From Verrucomicrobiota bacterium (GTDB lineage Bacteria; Verrucomicrobiota; Verrucomicrobiia; Opitutales; Opitutaceae): a stretch of 35,372 nucleotides of DNA. The translations under genes were made by a program, and so were the position numbers. The notes under the pieces were generated by a model. It was not told where the DNA came from and did not search any database. It saw nothing but the letters and a program-made list of their open reading frames with translations. Below are positions 9,091-17,694 of the stretch, piece by piece (within the stretch, counting starts at the first letter, position 1; each line of letters begins with the position of its first letter). The stretch is taken from assembly GCA_025352985.1 (NCBI GenBank), contig JANXRL010000090.1, positions 1 through 35,372 of the forward strand, written 5' to 3'.

Positions 9091-9993
9091 GTGCAACCTG
9101 CGTCCCCTTGGACGATTTTCTCAAGGCAGACGGGCTTGCTCGTCTGCCTTGTTGTTTTTGGCGGTCTGCTTACGACCCAATCTTTCGGACAGTCTCGACG
9201 TTATCGACCACCCGCTCAATACGTCCAGATTAGCAAACCGGATCAGGCGGAGGGACGGAAAATCCTTGAGGAGTTCCGGCTCAAGGGCATCGCGGGAGAT
9301 TATTACTTGGAATTTGTGCTCCGCGTTCTACCTCGTCGCGGGGAGGAGCGCACGGTGTCCGGTCGCATGTGGGGCGCCCGCAACGAACGCGGTCCGGTTG
9401 CACGCGTAATCTTGCAGCCTGGAGAGATTGGTGCCGAGCGTCGTCTGCTCATTCAAAACGGCCCCCAAAGCGCCCTGTGGGCCTGGCCCGGCGAGAACGG
9501 CCAGGTTTTGACACTCGGTGCGACGGCCTTGTTTGCCGCATTGGCCGGCACCGACCTGACCGCCTTCGACCTGCAGATGCCGTTCATTTATTGGAATGAT
9601 TTTGTGTTTGAAGGTGTGGCTCCGGTGCGCGGACGTCCGGCCCATGTCTTTCTGCTTTATCCTCCGGCGGACATCGCCGGGCAGAAACCGGAACTTTCCG
9701 GCGTGCGTGTTTTTATCGACACGCAGTTTGGAGCACTCGTGCAGGCGCAGCAGATCGGCGATGGCAACCGAACGCTCAAGACGATCACGGTTCTCGACCT
9801 CAAAAAAATCGATTCCCAGTGGATCGTGAAAACTATCGAAGTCCGCGACGATGGAACGCGCAATAAAACCCAGTTTGAGATCACCGGGGCGGCGCTGGGG
9901 CTAGATTTTTCCGGCGGGCTTTTCGATCCCGCCGCGCTTCCGGATGCTATTACGCCTCCTTTCCCGGCGCGCGTTCGCCATTTGAGCCCATGA
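9091..9993 (+). CDS. Exported LolA-like (outer membrane lipoprotein-sorting-like) protein
   Basis: The start is a GTG at 9091, 5 bases after secG; the first in-frame ATG (9367) lies well inside the conserved region, so GTG is the best choice. The N-terminus has a hydrophobic export signal (TGLLVCLVVFGGLL) with likely cleavage after FGQ. The remaining 270 residues read as alternating beta strands (YLEFVLRVLP, ARVILQPGEIG, AHVFLLYPP, GALVQAQQI, WIVKTIEVRDDGTRNKTQFE), like the LolA/LolB-type fold of outer-membrane lipoprotein-sorting-like proteins. The WIVKTIEVRD segment near the end is typical of that group. A periplasmic hydrophobic-ligand role is inferred from the fold only. The next gene overlaps by 4 bases (ATGA). 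Confidence 0.65.
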   Translation: MQPASPWTIFSRQTGLLVCLVVFGGLLTTQSFGQSRRYRPPAQYVQISKPDQAEGRKILEEFRLKGIAGDYYLEFVLRVLPRRGEERTVSGRMWGARNERGPVARVILQPGEIGAERRLLIQNGPQSALWAWPGENGQVLTLGATALFAALAGTDLTAFDLQMPFIYWNDFVFEGVAPVRGRPAHVFLLYPPADIAGQKPELSGVRVFIDTQFGALVQAQQIGDGNRTLKTITVLDLKKIDSQWIVKTIEVRDDGTRNKTQFEITGAALGLDFSGGLFDPAALPDAITPPFPARVRHLSP

Positions 9994-10685
9994 GCGCGGT
10001 CAAAGCCTCTTCGGCTGGTATGAAGGCCGTGGTTTTTGATCTTGATGGCACGCTCATCGACTCGATTCCGTTGGTGCTCCGCGCCTTCATCCATGCGCTT
10101 GAGCCCTTTCGCCCCGAGCTGACGGAAGCGGATATTTTCATGCGTCTGGGGGGCCCGCCTGAACGCACCATGGCCGAGCTGGTCGGTGATGACGAGGCGA
10201 GGGTGATGGAGGCTTTGCGGCGGCTGGAGACTTTCGGTTTCGCCAATGCTCATCTGGTGCAGCCGTTTCCCGGGATGCGCGACATGCTTGTGGAGTTGCG
10301 CGCGCGCGGGCTCAAAATCGCGGTGTGGACCGGCCGTGATCGCACGACCACCGAGGCCATCCTGCGAATTCATGAACTGGCTGGTTTTTTCAATGCGGTG
10401 ATTTGCGGTGACGATTTGCCCACGCACAAACCTCATCCGGGCGGACTGGAGGAAATTTTTACAACCCTGTCGGTTTCGGCGGGCCAAGCTTTTTTGGTGG
10501 GTGACGCCGATGCGGATGTGCTGGGAGGAAGCGCGGCGGGCGTGGATACCTTGCTTATCCGGCATGCGCGTGAACCGGACATGGCCGTTGTCGCCAAGGT
10601 GTGGGGGATGGTCGATACGCCGGCAGAGGCCTATCGTATCGTAATGGACCGTGTGGGGCGGGGCCGGGTTGATTTCGTCCGCTGA
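9990..10685 (+). CDS. HAD-superfamily hydrolase (phosphoglycolate phosphatase-like)
   Basis: This is a 231-aa cytoplasmic phosphatase of the haloacid dehalogenase superfamily. The motifs are complete: I VVFDLDGTLIDS (nucleophile and acid Asp), II VWTGRD, III lysine in THKPHPGG, IV FLVGDADADVLGG. A helical cap domain lies between motifs I and II (about residues 25-95). The Gph/PGP-like arrangement suggests a small phosphorylated substrate such as phosphoglycolate or a nucleotide, but the substrate cannot be read from the sequence. The ATG overlaps the previous stop (ATGA), which indicates translational coupling. A later ATG at 10020 is a possible alternative start. Confidence 0.88.
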   Translation: MSAVKASSAGMKAVVFDLDGTLIDSIPLVLRAFIHALEPFRPELTEADIFMRLGGPPERTMAELVGDDEARVMEALRRLETFGFANAHLVQPFPGMRDMLVELRARGLKIAVWTGRDRTTTEAILRIHELAGFFNAVICGDDLPTHKPHPGGLEEIFTTLSVSAGQAFLVGDADADVLGGSAAGVDTLLIRHAREPDMAVVAKVWGMVDTPAEAYRIVMDRVGRGRVDFVR

Positions 10686-10690
10686 AATTT

Positions 10691-10706
10691 AGCGTTGCCC
10701 AACGCT
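10691..10706. promoter_or_regulatory. 7-bp inverted repeat between HAD and RHH genes
   Basis: agcgttgcccaacgct is a perfect 7-bp inverted repeat with a 2-base centre. It lies 5 bases after the HAD gene and 65 bases before the tandem RHH gene. It has no T-run, so a terminator is unlikely. An operator for the neighbouring RHH protein is possible but is inference only. Confidence 0.3.
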
Positions 10707-10770
10707 TAGGGCTGGGCCTTGTATCGAACAAGTCAGTCCCCAGCATTGCTTTGCTCCAGCACTTATCGCC

Positions 10771-11103
10771 ATGGCTAAAAAATTTGCCCCTACGCCCACC
10801 CCGCTTACGTTTGACCTGCCTATCTCGTTGATAGAGAAGATAGAAGCGCATCGTAAGAGGCATAGTCTCAAGTCCACCAGTGAAGTTGTTCGTCTTGCGA
10901 TCAAGGAATTCAACTTGGATCGATATGAGTCTGACGTGTCGGAACATCGCCAGATTTCCGTTCGCCTGACTGCCCAGACGAAATCAACCCTCGTGAAAGC
11001 GGCCAAGAAAAAACATGTCAGCGTGGGGGAGCTTCTCCGCGTGGCGATCGATTCGCTTTCAAGCAAGGCCCCCGCCGGGCCCGCGAAAAAAGGGAAAAAA
11101 TAA
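10771..11103 (+). CDS. Small protein with two tandem ribbon-helix-helix motifs
   Basis: The 110-aa basic protein appears to contain two RHH units in one chain. Unit 1 is about residues 11-50 (LTFDLPISLIEKIEAHRKRH then TSEVVRLAIKEF). Unit 2 is about residues 60-98 (ISVRLTAQTKSTLVKAAKKK then SVGELLRVAIDSL). Each has a short polar strand, a helix, a turn with Thr/Ser-x-x-Glu, and a second helix, as in CopG/Arc/MetJ proteins. A Lys-rich tail follows. RHH proteins normally dimerise to make one DNA-binding unit, so one chain could fold as a pseudodimer. A DNA-binding regulatory role is inferred from the fold. No toxin gene is next to it. Confidence 0.7.
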   Translation: MAKKFAPTPTPLTFDLPISLIEKIEAHRKRHSLKSTSEVVRLAIKEFNLDRYESDVSEHRQISVRLTAQTKSTLVKAAKKKHVSVGELLRVAIDSLSSKAPAGPAKKGKK

Positions 11104-11145
11104 CGGCCAACGGCGTCCCTTCTTCTACCAGTCAGTTATTTTCAC

Positions 11146-11179
11146 AAAGCAAGTTCCGACTAGAGCGGGGCTTGCTTTT
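11146..11179 (+). terminator. Possible terminator after the RHH gene
   Basis: aaagcaag (11146-11153) pairs perfectly with cttgcttt (11171-11178) around a 17-base loop, with T residues at the 3' end. It lies 42 bases after the RHH stop and before the aminotransferase gene. The loop is long, so strength is doubtful. Confidence 0.45.
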
Positions 11180-11214
11180 CGTTTTCCCGCCCCTTTGTTT
11201 TAAAGCTCTTATCC

Positions 11215-12408
11215 ATGAGCCAAGCACCCGCGTCTCTCTCGTCCTGGGCACTCAACGTTTCGCCTTCCCCGACGCTAGCCGTCGATGCCAAGGCCAAGGC
11301 TCTCGCAGCCGCCGGTGAAGATGTGTGTGGTTTCGCCGCCGGCGAACCCGACTTCGACACTCCCGAGCACATCAAAGAGGCGTGCATCGCCGCCCTTAAG
11401 GCCGGCAAGACCAAATATGCGCCGACGCCCGGCATCGAACCGCTCCGTCAGGCCCTCGCCGACAAATATCTCGCCGACTACGGCCTGAAGGTCGCCCCGT
11501 CGCAGGTCATCGTTTCGCCCGGCGGCAAGTTCTCCTGCTATCTCACGATCCTCGCGGTGTGTTCGCCCGGCGACGAAGTCATCATTCCCGCTCCGTTCTG
11601 GGTAAGTTATCCCGAGATGGTGAAGCTCGCCGGAGCCGTGCCGAAGCTCGTCCTCGCCGACGACTCCACCGCCTTCAAGCTCACGCCCGCCCAGCTCGAG
11701 TCCGCGATCACGCCGAAGACGAAGCTCCTCATCATCAACTCGCCCTCGAACCCGACCGGCGCGGTTTACACCAAGCCCGAGCTCGAGGCCATCGTCGCAG
11801 TCGCGCTTAAGCACAACCTTTACATCATGTCGGATGAGATCTACGAGCATCTCACCTATGATGGTGCGAAGCACTACAGCCCGGCCACTTTCAGCAAGGA
11901 GGCCGAGGCCCGCACCATCATCGTCTCCGGCTTCGCTAAGACCTACGCCATGACCGGCTGGCGCCTTGGCACCACCATCGCCCCCGCGCCCATCGCCAAG
12001 GCCATCGCCGAGCTGCAAAGCCAGACCACGTCCAACGCCACCACTTTCGCACAGTTCGGCGCACTCGCCGCCCTCAAGGAAAAGGACAAGACAGATGCAG
12101 CCCTCAAGACAATGCTTGTTGCCTTCGACCGTCGCCGCAAATTCCTGCACGTAGAGCTCAACAAGATCCCCGGCGTCAAGTGCCTGCTTGCCGAGGGTGC
12201 GTTCTATCTTTTCCCAAACATTTCCAGCTTCGGCCTCAGCTCTGCGGAATTTTGCTCGCGCCTTCTTGAAGCTGAAAAAGTTGCCGCCGTCCCCGGCAGC
12301 GCGTTCGGCGCTGAAGGTTACCTTCGACTCAGCTACGCGACCAGCGACGAGATCATCGCCAAGGGCGTCGGCCGCTTGGTGAAGTTCTGCGCTTCGCTAA
12401 AGAAATAA
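11215..12408 (+). CDS. Aspartate aminotransferase-type PLP aminotransferase
   Basis: This is a 397-aa class I/II fold-type I aminotransferase, transferring an amino group between an amino acid (probably aspartate) and 2-oxoglutarate. Visible landmarks are the N-terminal [18 protein letters not shown] segment, [26 protein letters not shown] (Asn contacting the cofactor), [12 protein letters not shown] (Asp and Tyr contacts) and [15 protein letters not shown], which holds the PLP-binding lysine. The C-terminal Arg that binds the substrate carboxylate is in YLRLSYA. The length matches the AspC/PatA-like I-gamma subgroup. The amino acid specificity is inferred from family resemblance. The gene appears to be a single unit. 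Confidence 0.92.
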   Translation: MSQAPASLSSWALNVSPSPTLAVDAKAKALAAAGEDVCGFAAGEPDFDTPEHIKEACIAALKAGKTKYAPTPGIEPLRQALADKYLADYGLKVAPSQVIVSPGGKFSCYLTILAVCSPGDEVIIPAPFWVSYPEMVKLAGAVPKLVLADDSTAFKLTPAQLESAITPKTKLLIINSPSNPTGAVYTKPELEAIVAVALKHNLYIMSDEIYEHLTYDGAKHYSPATFSKEAEARTIIVSGFAKTYAMTGWRLGTTIAPAPIAKAIAELQSQTTSNATTFAQFGALAALKEKDKTDAALKTMLVAFDRRRKFLHVELNKIPGVKCLLAEGAFYLFPNISSFGLSSAEFCSRLLEAEKVAAVPGSAFGAEGYLRLSYATSDEIIAKGVGRLVKFCASLKK

Positions 12409-12420
12409 TCGGCGTCGGCC

Positions 12421-12531
12421 GTGTTTTCGCTGGATTCAATTAAGGTGAGAACCGGTGTCTTGTTCGTATGCATGGGCAACATTTGCCGTTCTCATGCAGG
12501 CGAGGGAGTCATGCGGGCATCTCTGTCATGA
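12421..12531 (+). pseudogene. N-terminal stub of a low-molecular-weight protein tyrosine phosphatase
   Basis: Translation in this frame gives VRTGVLFVCMGNICRSHAGEGVM and then a stop (TGA at 12529) after 36 codons. This is the first strand and P-loop of a LMW-PTP: the C-x5-R catalytic loop CMGNICRS is intact, but the SPxAE that normally follows reads SHAGE. Normal proteins are about 150 aa and carry a later catalytic Asp. I see no continuation in any frame before the next ORF. Possible starts are the GTG at 12421 or at 12445. This is best read as a truncated remnant, although a functional micro-peptide cannot be excluded. It is too short for the ORF track. Confidence 0.7.
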
Positions 12532-12619
12532 ACATTTGTCGGGTGGGGCAACTGACTCCCCCGCGCGAATACAAGGCGGCCTTGACCTTGGCTGAAGCGC
12601 CGCCCAACTCGATCACACC

Positions 12620-12841
12620 ATGAGCGACCTTCCCGATGACGAAACCTTGTTCCTGAAAACCCTCGTCAAAGCTTCCCGCCAGCGGTCGCATCAAGTGAAA
12701 TGGGCCGATCGTGACGGCACGGATCGTCTCACGGTGCTTACTCCTGCAGAAGCCTCGCGACTTAACGCTATCGCGCATGCACGAAAGCTCTCTAAATCTG
12801 AAGTGCTACGGCAGACGGCGCATATCCCCGTGAATAGCTAA
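12620..12841 (+). CDS. Small RHH-like hypothetical protein
   Basis: A 73-aa ORF of unknown function. The second half (RLTVLTPAEASRLNAIAHAR then KLSKSEVLRQTA) has the strand-helix-turn-helix pattern of a ribbon-helix-helix domain and resembles the second unit of the tandem RHH protein 1.5 kb upstream. The first half is polar, with no membrane segment or signal. The ATG at 12620 has no clear ribosome binding site. It sits just after the phosphatase stub. It may be a real small DNA-binding protein or decayed sequence. Confidence 0.45.
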   Translation: MSDLPDDETLFLKTLVKASRQRSHQVKWADRDGTDRLTVLTPAEASRLNAIAHARKLSKSEVLRQTAHIPVNS

Positions 12842-12901
12842 GAGGTCCGAGCCCCAACGATTCTGGTTGCTCGCCGCCCGCAATGTTGACGGCCTTGACA
12901 T

Positions 12902-13036
12902 ATGGCGCAGAAATACGTTCCCAGCATCAAAGATTTGAAGGCCAACCAACGCTTCCAGCAGAAGCAAAACCTTCCCAAGTCCGCGTTCAAAAAGGCGTCC
13001 ATCGTTCAGGCTGTTAAGCAGGATAAGAAAAAGTAA
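12902..13036 (+). CDS. 44-aa basic hypothetical protein
   Basis: This ORF is below the size limit of the supplied track. It starts with ATG at 12902 and stops with TAA at 13034. The product (MAQKYVPSIKDLKANQRFQQ, ending VQAVKQDKKK) is lysine and glutamine rich, with 10 Lys and no membrane segment. TTGACG (12886-12891) and TTGACA (12895-12900) lie just upstream, too close to serve as its -35. I do not recognise the family. The balanced composition and clean start favour a real small protein, perhaps nucleic acid or ribosome associated, which is only inference. Confidence 0.45.
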   Translation: MAQKYVPSIKDLKANQRFQQKQNLPKSAFKKASIVQAVKQDKKK

Positions 13037-13215
13037 GGTAGGGACGAATTCGGTTCGATAGGAGAAGCGGATATGGTCTGCAATTTGAGACCGTTTGAGG
13101 TGATGCCGTTTTGGTCGGGTTTCACCCCATACAACCGACTTGGTTTGTCAGGTATGCTCAGCGGAGGCGGGCATTGACGGCGAAAAGCCGTCCTTCCACG
13201 CGAACCCACGAACCC

Positions 13216-14283
13216 ATGATCCTGAAATCCAAACTCCTCGCGCTTGCGGTTATCGCCGCCTGCGCCTCGCTCTCAACATTGATCGCCGCCGAACCCACGC
13301 ATGAAAGCTTCGGTTCGGAAAAGACGGTTAAGGAAATCAATCGCATAGAAATTAAAAACATGCAGGGCGAGCATCTCGGGCACATCAAGGAAGTGGCCGT
13401 CGATCTGAGCAATGGCGTGATCGTCGAGGTGCTCGTGGTGTCGGGTGATTTCATGGGTATTGGCGGCAAGATCGTGGCGGTGCCTCCGCTTGCGCTGTCA
13501 TTTGAGCCGATGACTCAGGTTTACCTGCTCGATGTAAGCCTCGCTGTTTTTCAATCAGCCCCGGCGATTGATCGTTCCGAGTGGCACGACACTGGGCGTA
13601 GCGAGCATATCGCAGCAGCTTACAGACTTTTCGGTCAGGAGCCTTATTTTTTGGAGGTGGGGGAGAGGGCTAGCAAAACTGCCAGCCGTCCCAAGGTGTC
13701 ACTTGGCCACGTTATGCGATCCAATAAAGTTACGGGCATGCCTGTTAAGAATTTTCAGGGTGAAACATTGGGCAAGGTGTTCAGCATGAAGCTAAATATT
13801 ATCGCCGGTCGCATTCTTAGCGTAGTCATTGTAGCACCAGACACCTCTAAAACTAAGAGCATCGTCCCGGCCATGGCGCTGCGCTTTAACGACACGCGGG
13901 ATACGCTTCTGCTCGACGATACAAAGGAGGAGTTTGCGAATGAACCGCGCTATTCCTTCACCGTGGCGGCGTATGGCAAAGAACCTCACTCCAAGGAAGA
14001 ATCCTATGCGGGGCCGCGCACCTCGATGGCGCTCGAGCAGGGTGCCAGTTACTGGGACGCGGATCGCACCGCACGTATCAGCCGGAAAATTTTAGGCGCG
14101 AAGGTCAATGCGACAAACGTGCAAATCGCCACCATCAATGGCCGCGTCACCTTGCGTGGTTGGGTAATCACAGACGAAGACCGGCGGTTGATAGGCGATA
14201 TTGCCATCGCCGCTTCGCGTCTGGAGCTGGTTGACAACCAGATCACGGTTGGCAAGCCAGTTGCCGGCGAAGTCGTTCCCTGA
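13216..14283 (+). CDS. Exported protein with two PRC-barrel domains and a BON domain
   Basis: The ORF opens at 13111, but the ATG at 13216 (355 aa) is preferred because it starts a signal peptide (MILKSKLLALAVIAACASLS, cleavage near AAEPT). Residues about 40-110 form a PRC-barrel-like unit (IKNMQGEHLGHIKEVAVDLS then GIGGKIVAVPPLALSF). A second copy lies at about 160-235 (PVKNFQGETLGKVFSMKLN then SIVPAMALRF). The C-terminus, about 280-352, is a BON domain (ADRTARISRKILGAKVNATN, NGRVTLRGWV). PRC barrels are often in ribosome maturation or envelope stress proteins, and BON domains bind phospholipid or membrane. An envelope stress or osmotic role is therefore plausible but unproven. The gene appears monocistronic. 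Confidence 0.75.
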   Translation: MILKSKLLALAVIAACASLSTLIAAEPTHESFGSEKTVKEINRIEIKNMQGEHLGHIKEVAVDLSNGVIVEVLVVSGDFMGIGGKIVAVPPLALSFEPMTQVYLLDVSLAVFQSAPAIDRSEWHDTGRSEHIAAAYRLFGQEPYFLEVGERASKTASRPKVSLGHVMRSNKVTGMPVKNFQGETLGKVFSMKLNIIAGRILSVVIVAPDTSKTKSIVPAMALRFNDTRDTLLLDDTKEEFANEPRYSFTVAAYGKEPHSKEESYAGPRTSMALEQGASYWDADRTARISRKILGAKVNATNVQIATINGRVTLRGWVITDEDRRLIGDIAIAASRLELVDNQITVGKPVAGEVVP

Positions 14284-14318
14284 CTAATCCACAAACCGTC
14301 AGTTTCTCATTCCCAAGC

Positions 14319-15161
14319 TCATCTTGTTTTGCGCTTCTCTTGGTCGTGTTGGATCTGCGTATCGATCAACGGAAATAACGGTTTTCGCACGCGGATGTGC
14401 AAAAAATAAGCGGCGACCCGCGCATCCTGAAGCATCGGTTGCGCCCGCACGGTTTCTGGAGAGGGATAAGGTTCCTCAACGCGCTCCAACGTGAATCCGG
14501 CGGCGATGAGCAGGTTCAGCCATTCGCCGATCGGGCGGTGAAAGCGCGGAACCTTAAACTTTGGCAGGCGCGCGCGCATCGCGGCGGGAGCGGTGCCGAA
14601 AATCCATTCATCAACATGGCCTCGCGCATCCACGAAGTAATCGCCCACCTCGACGGCATGGACGTTGTCGTCCTCGTCGCGGCAATTGCGGCGGTGCGGT
14701 GGATTGAAGCACGGGTGCAGGATAGAGAACTGCAAAAAACCGCCGGGCTTGAGCACGCGGAACGCCTCGGCCAGCGCCAGCTCCGTCTCGGGAATGTCGT
14801 GCAGACTCATGAAGGCCGTGGCGAAAGCGAATGAGCCCTCGGCAAATGGCAGCGCGACCGCGCTTGCTTCGCGGTAAACGATTCCCAGAGGCGCGCGCGT
14901 CTCCTCGGCCTGGGCTAGGCGGACGAAAACCGGGGCGATGTCGATGGCGGTCATAATGGCGCCTAGCTGGGCTAGCAGACGCGTGTTATGGCCTTCGCCA
15001 CAGCCGATATCGATGCCGTGCAGCCGGTTCACGGGCGGCAGTATGGTAAGGAAAGCGGGCGTGTTGAGATGGTCGCGGTAAACATCGTATCCGGCCCGCG
15101 CCAGTTTCGACCACGCCTCGGCGTTGCCATTCCAATATTCTCCTGCGGTCACGTGATTCAT
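14319..15161 (-). CDS. Class I SAM-dependent methyltransferase (type 11 family)
   Basis: This is a cytoplasmic methyltransferase of unknown substrate. The ORF extends to 15230, but the ATG at 15161 (280 aa, MNHVTAGEYWNGNAEAWSKL) is chosen because the upstream residues are Arg/Gln rich and unlike the family. Motif I is GIDIGCGEGHNTRLL, motif II is the acidic end of MTAIDIAP, motif III is ASAVALPFAEGSFAFATAF, and the post-motif helix reads EAFRVLKPGGFLQFSILHPC. The pattern fits the Methyltransf_11 / UbiE-like group acting on small molecules. It is divergent from the broken radical SAM gene. Confidence 0.82.
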   Translation of the reverse strand: MNHVTAGEYWNGNAEAWSKLARAGYDVYRDHLNTPAFLTILPPVNRLHGIDIGCGEGHNTRLLAQLGAIMTAIDIAPVFVRLAQAEETRAPLGIVYREASAVALPFAEGSFAFATAFMSLHDIPETELALAEAFRVLKPGGFLQFSILHPCFNPPHRRNCRDEDDNVHAVEVGDYFVDARGHVDEWIFGTAPAAMRARLPKFKVPRFHRPIGEWLNLLIAAGFTLERVEEPYPSPETVRAQPMLQDARVAAYFLHIRVRKPLFPLIDTQIQHDQEKRKTR

Positions 15162-15299
15162 GCGATGGCCTGATTGTGCCGCCTTCCGCCTTCTCGGCAA
15201 CCTCTGGCCGTCCGCAGCCGCAGCGTTCACGGGGTGGATTTCACGCCGATTTCATATCCGCTTCATTCGGTATTCTTTCAACAGGCGCAGAGTAGGGAC

Positions 15300-16648
15300 A
15301 CGAAGGTTAAACTTATCCTGCCTTCCTTGACCGAGGCGACGTCGCCTTTTTTTCGTCCGATCAAGTATTCGCTCTTTCCTTCGCTCGGCCTGGCAACACT
15401 GGCTGGTTACATCTCGCCGGAGGACGAAATCGAGCTGCAAGACGAGCACGTCAAAAAGTTGTGCTTGATGACCGGCCCGACTTGGTGGTCATCCAAGTTT
15501 ACATCACTTCCGCGCGCCGTGCCTACCAGATCGCCGACCACTACCGTGCGTCCGGTGCTTATGTCGCCATAGGAGGGTTGCATGTGACGTCGCTGCCGGA
15601 CGAGACCGCACCACACGCGGATTCCATTTTTTTGGGGCCGGGGGAGGATGTCTGGTCGCAGTTTTTAAACGATTTCAGCCAAGGGGGACCAAAGCCTCTT
15701 TACATCTCGACTGTGCGCTCGCTCATCGGAGTGCCGCCTGTGCGTCGCGACCTGATCAAGCGTCATCTCTATCTGGTGCCCAACTCGATCGTGGTTTCGA
15801 GGGGATGTCCGCATTCCTGTGATTTTTTCTACAAGGAGGCATTTTTTGAAGGCGGCGCTTCGTTTTATACCCAGATAGTCGATGCGGCGCTTGCGGAGAT
15901 AGACCGGCTGCGTGGGCGGCATCTTTACTTTCTCGACGACCATCTGTTCGGAAACCGGCGTTTTGCAGGCGCGCTTTTCGACGGGATGACCGGAATGGGG
16001 CGGCTATGGCAGGCCGCCGGCACGGTGCAGTCGTTGCTGGCTCCGGGCCTGCTCGAAAAGGTGGTCGCATCCGGTCTGCGCAGTCTCTTTGTGGGTTTGA
16101 AACGCTGAGCGTGGTTAATCTGCGTGAACAGGGCAAATCGCAGAATCTCGGGCGCGATTACGGAGCGGCCATTAGGCGGCCTCACGGTCTCGGGGTCATG
16201 ATCAACGCAAATTTCGTCTTTGGCATGGATGACGATGATCCGTCGGTTTTTGACCGCACGGTGGACTGGGCGGGGGAGAATGGTATCGAAACCGCGACCT
16301 TTCACATCCTGACGCCTTATCCGGGGACGATGCTGTATAAACGCATGGCTGCCGACGGACGCCTGCTGCATTCCGACTGGGACCGCTACGATACGCGGCA
16401 CGTGGTTTTCGCCCGGCGAGGCTACGGCGGATCAGTTGGAGTCGGGCTACTGGAGGGCTTACGAACGCTTCAATTCGTGGAGGGCGATCGCTCGCGGGGC
16501 CTCGAAGAAATCCAGTCCGATGGCCGGACTCCGGCATTTTGCCTATGCGGCCGGATGGAAGAAGTTCGAGCCGTTGTGGGACGTGGCGATCCGCACACGG
16601 AAGGTGATGCATTTACGCCCCGAGCTTGAACGGGTGCTGGGGGGCTAG
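15300..16648 (+). pseudogene. Broken B12-binding radical SAM protein
   Basis: Three reading frames must be joined to recover one protein of about 450 aa. The N-terminal cobalamin-binding-like part (VKLILPSLTEATSPFFRPIK) shifts frame near 15458-15463 into LDDRPDLVVIQVYITSARRA. This shifts near 16093-16095 (SLFVG then FETLSVVNL), and a last shift near 16406-16424 leads into ADQLESGYWRAYERF. Keeping the expected VVFRPAR segment at the last site needs two separate one-base losses, so four one-base deletions restore a 1353-base frame. The cluster motif reads RGCPHSCDFFYKEAFF: the third cysteine of CxxxCxxC is Phe (TTC for TGC). The expected start (M-K-V-K) reads ACG at 15300. The rest is well preserved, so decay looks recent. 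Confidence 0.85.
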
Positions 16649-16725
16649 CCGCGCGGGAACGCGCCTGAGCGGAACTCCTGACTTTGGCTGGCCGTGGCCC
16701 TCGCTCGTCGATTCACTGCTGGGTG

Positions 16726-17640
16726 ATGATGTTTCGTTTCATTTTTCTTTCGCTTGCCGGGTTACTGCCCATTGCCGCCACCGTCCAGACCGCGCCGGCC
16801 GCACCGCGCACTCGGGTGCTCATTGTGGATGGTTACAGCAACCACGATTGGAAGCGCACCACGCAATACATAAGGCTGATTCTTGACCGCGCCGGGCTTT
16901 TTGAGACCACGGTGACCACTTATCCGCTTCACCAAGACGCCGAAACTGTGGCGCAGTGGGACCCGCATTTTTCGAGCTACGATGTCGTGATACAAACCTG
17001 CAACGATCTCAACGGAAACGGGCCGCGTTGGTCTCGCGTCATCGAGAAGGAACTCGAAAGCTACGTTTCCAAAGGGGGCGGCCTTTATGTTTTCCACTCC
17101 GGCAACAACGCCTTTGCGGCCTGGCCGGAATACAACCGCATGATCGGCCTTGGCTGGCGCAGCAAAGACTTCGGCCCGGCCCTAACGATCAGCGATACCG
17201 GCGCCGTCGTGCGCGTGCCGGCAGGCGAAGGGCCGGCCACCGGCCATGGCAACCGTATTGACGCGCTGATCACGCGGCTGGGAGACCATCCCATCGAACA
17301 AAATCTCCCCCGCCAATGGCGCGCCGCCGACATCGAGGTGTATCGCTATTCCCGCGGGCCTGCAGAAAACCTGACCGTGCTTTCCTACGCGACGGACCCG
17401 GCGACGAAGCTTAATTTTCCTATCGAGTGGGTTGTGGCCTACAAACGCGGCCGGGTTTTTAACGCCACCTACGGCCACCTGTGGGCCAACCAGGTCACAC
17501 CTACGGGACTCGAATGCGCGGGTTTTCAGACGATCTTCGTTCGAGCCCTCCAATGGCTGGCGGGCAAGGATATCCCCGCGACTTGTCCGGCTGATTTTCC
17601 CGGTGTGGACCAACCGGTGCTGCATTCCTTCGCGCAGTAA
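16726..17640 (+). CDS. Exported ThuA-like protein
   Basis: The 304-aa product begins MMFRFIFLSLAGLLPIAATV, a signal peptide likely cleaved near the QTAPAAP stretch. The ORF could start at 16684, but the double ATG at 16726/16729 fits the signal sequence. The mature part is a ThuA-like, glutamine-amidotransferase-like fold: TRVLIVDGYSNHDWKRTTQY, YDVVIQTCNDLNG, YVSKGGGLYVFHSGNNAF, VVAYKRGRVFNATYGH and a final FQTIFVRALQWLAG. ThuA-like proteins are common in verrucomicrobia and planctomycetes near sugar metabolism, where they are linked to unusual disaccharide use; the reaction here is unknown. No sugar genes flank it. Confidence 0.82.
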   Translation: MMFRFIFLSLAGLLPIAATVQTAPAAPRTRVLIVDGYSNHDWKRTTQYIRLILDRAGLFETTVTTYPLHQDAETVAQWDPHFSSYDVVIQTCNDLNGNGPRWSRVIEKELESYVSKGGGLYVFHSGNNAFAAWPEYNRMIGLGWRSKDFGPALTISDTGAVVRVPAGEGPATGHGNRIDALITRLGDHPIEQNLPRQWRAADIEVYRYSRGPAENLTVLSYATDPATKLNFPIEWVVAYKRGRVFNATYGHLWANQVTPTGLECAGFQTIFVRALQWLAGKDIPATCPADFPGVDQPVLHSFAQ

Positions 17641-17694
17641 CAAATCAACGGTGCAAAGTTCGCAATCGCGCACTGATCACTCATTTTTCAGTTT

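Noticed and set aside
11275-12150. 291-aa minus ORF opposite the aminotransferase gene
   Set aside because: Low-complexity Gly/Asp/Arg composition, no domain, and antisense to a confident gene.
15174-15572. 132-aa ORF as an intact small protein
   Set aside because: Only residues from VKLILPSL onward match the radical SAM protein; the start is a chance TTG and the end is out of frame after the first lesion.
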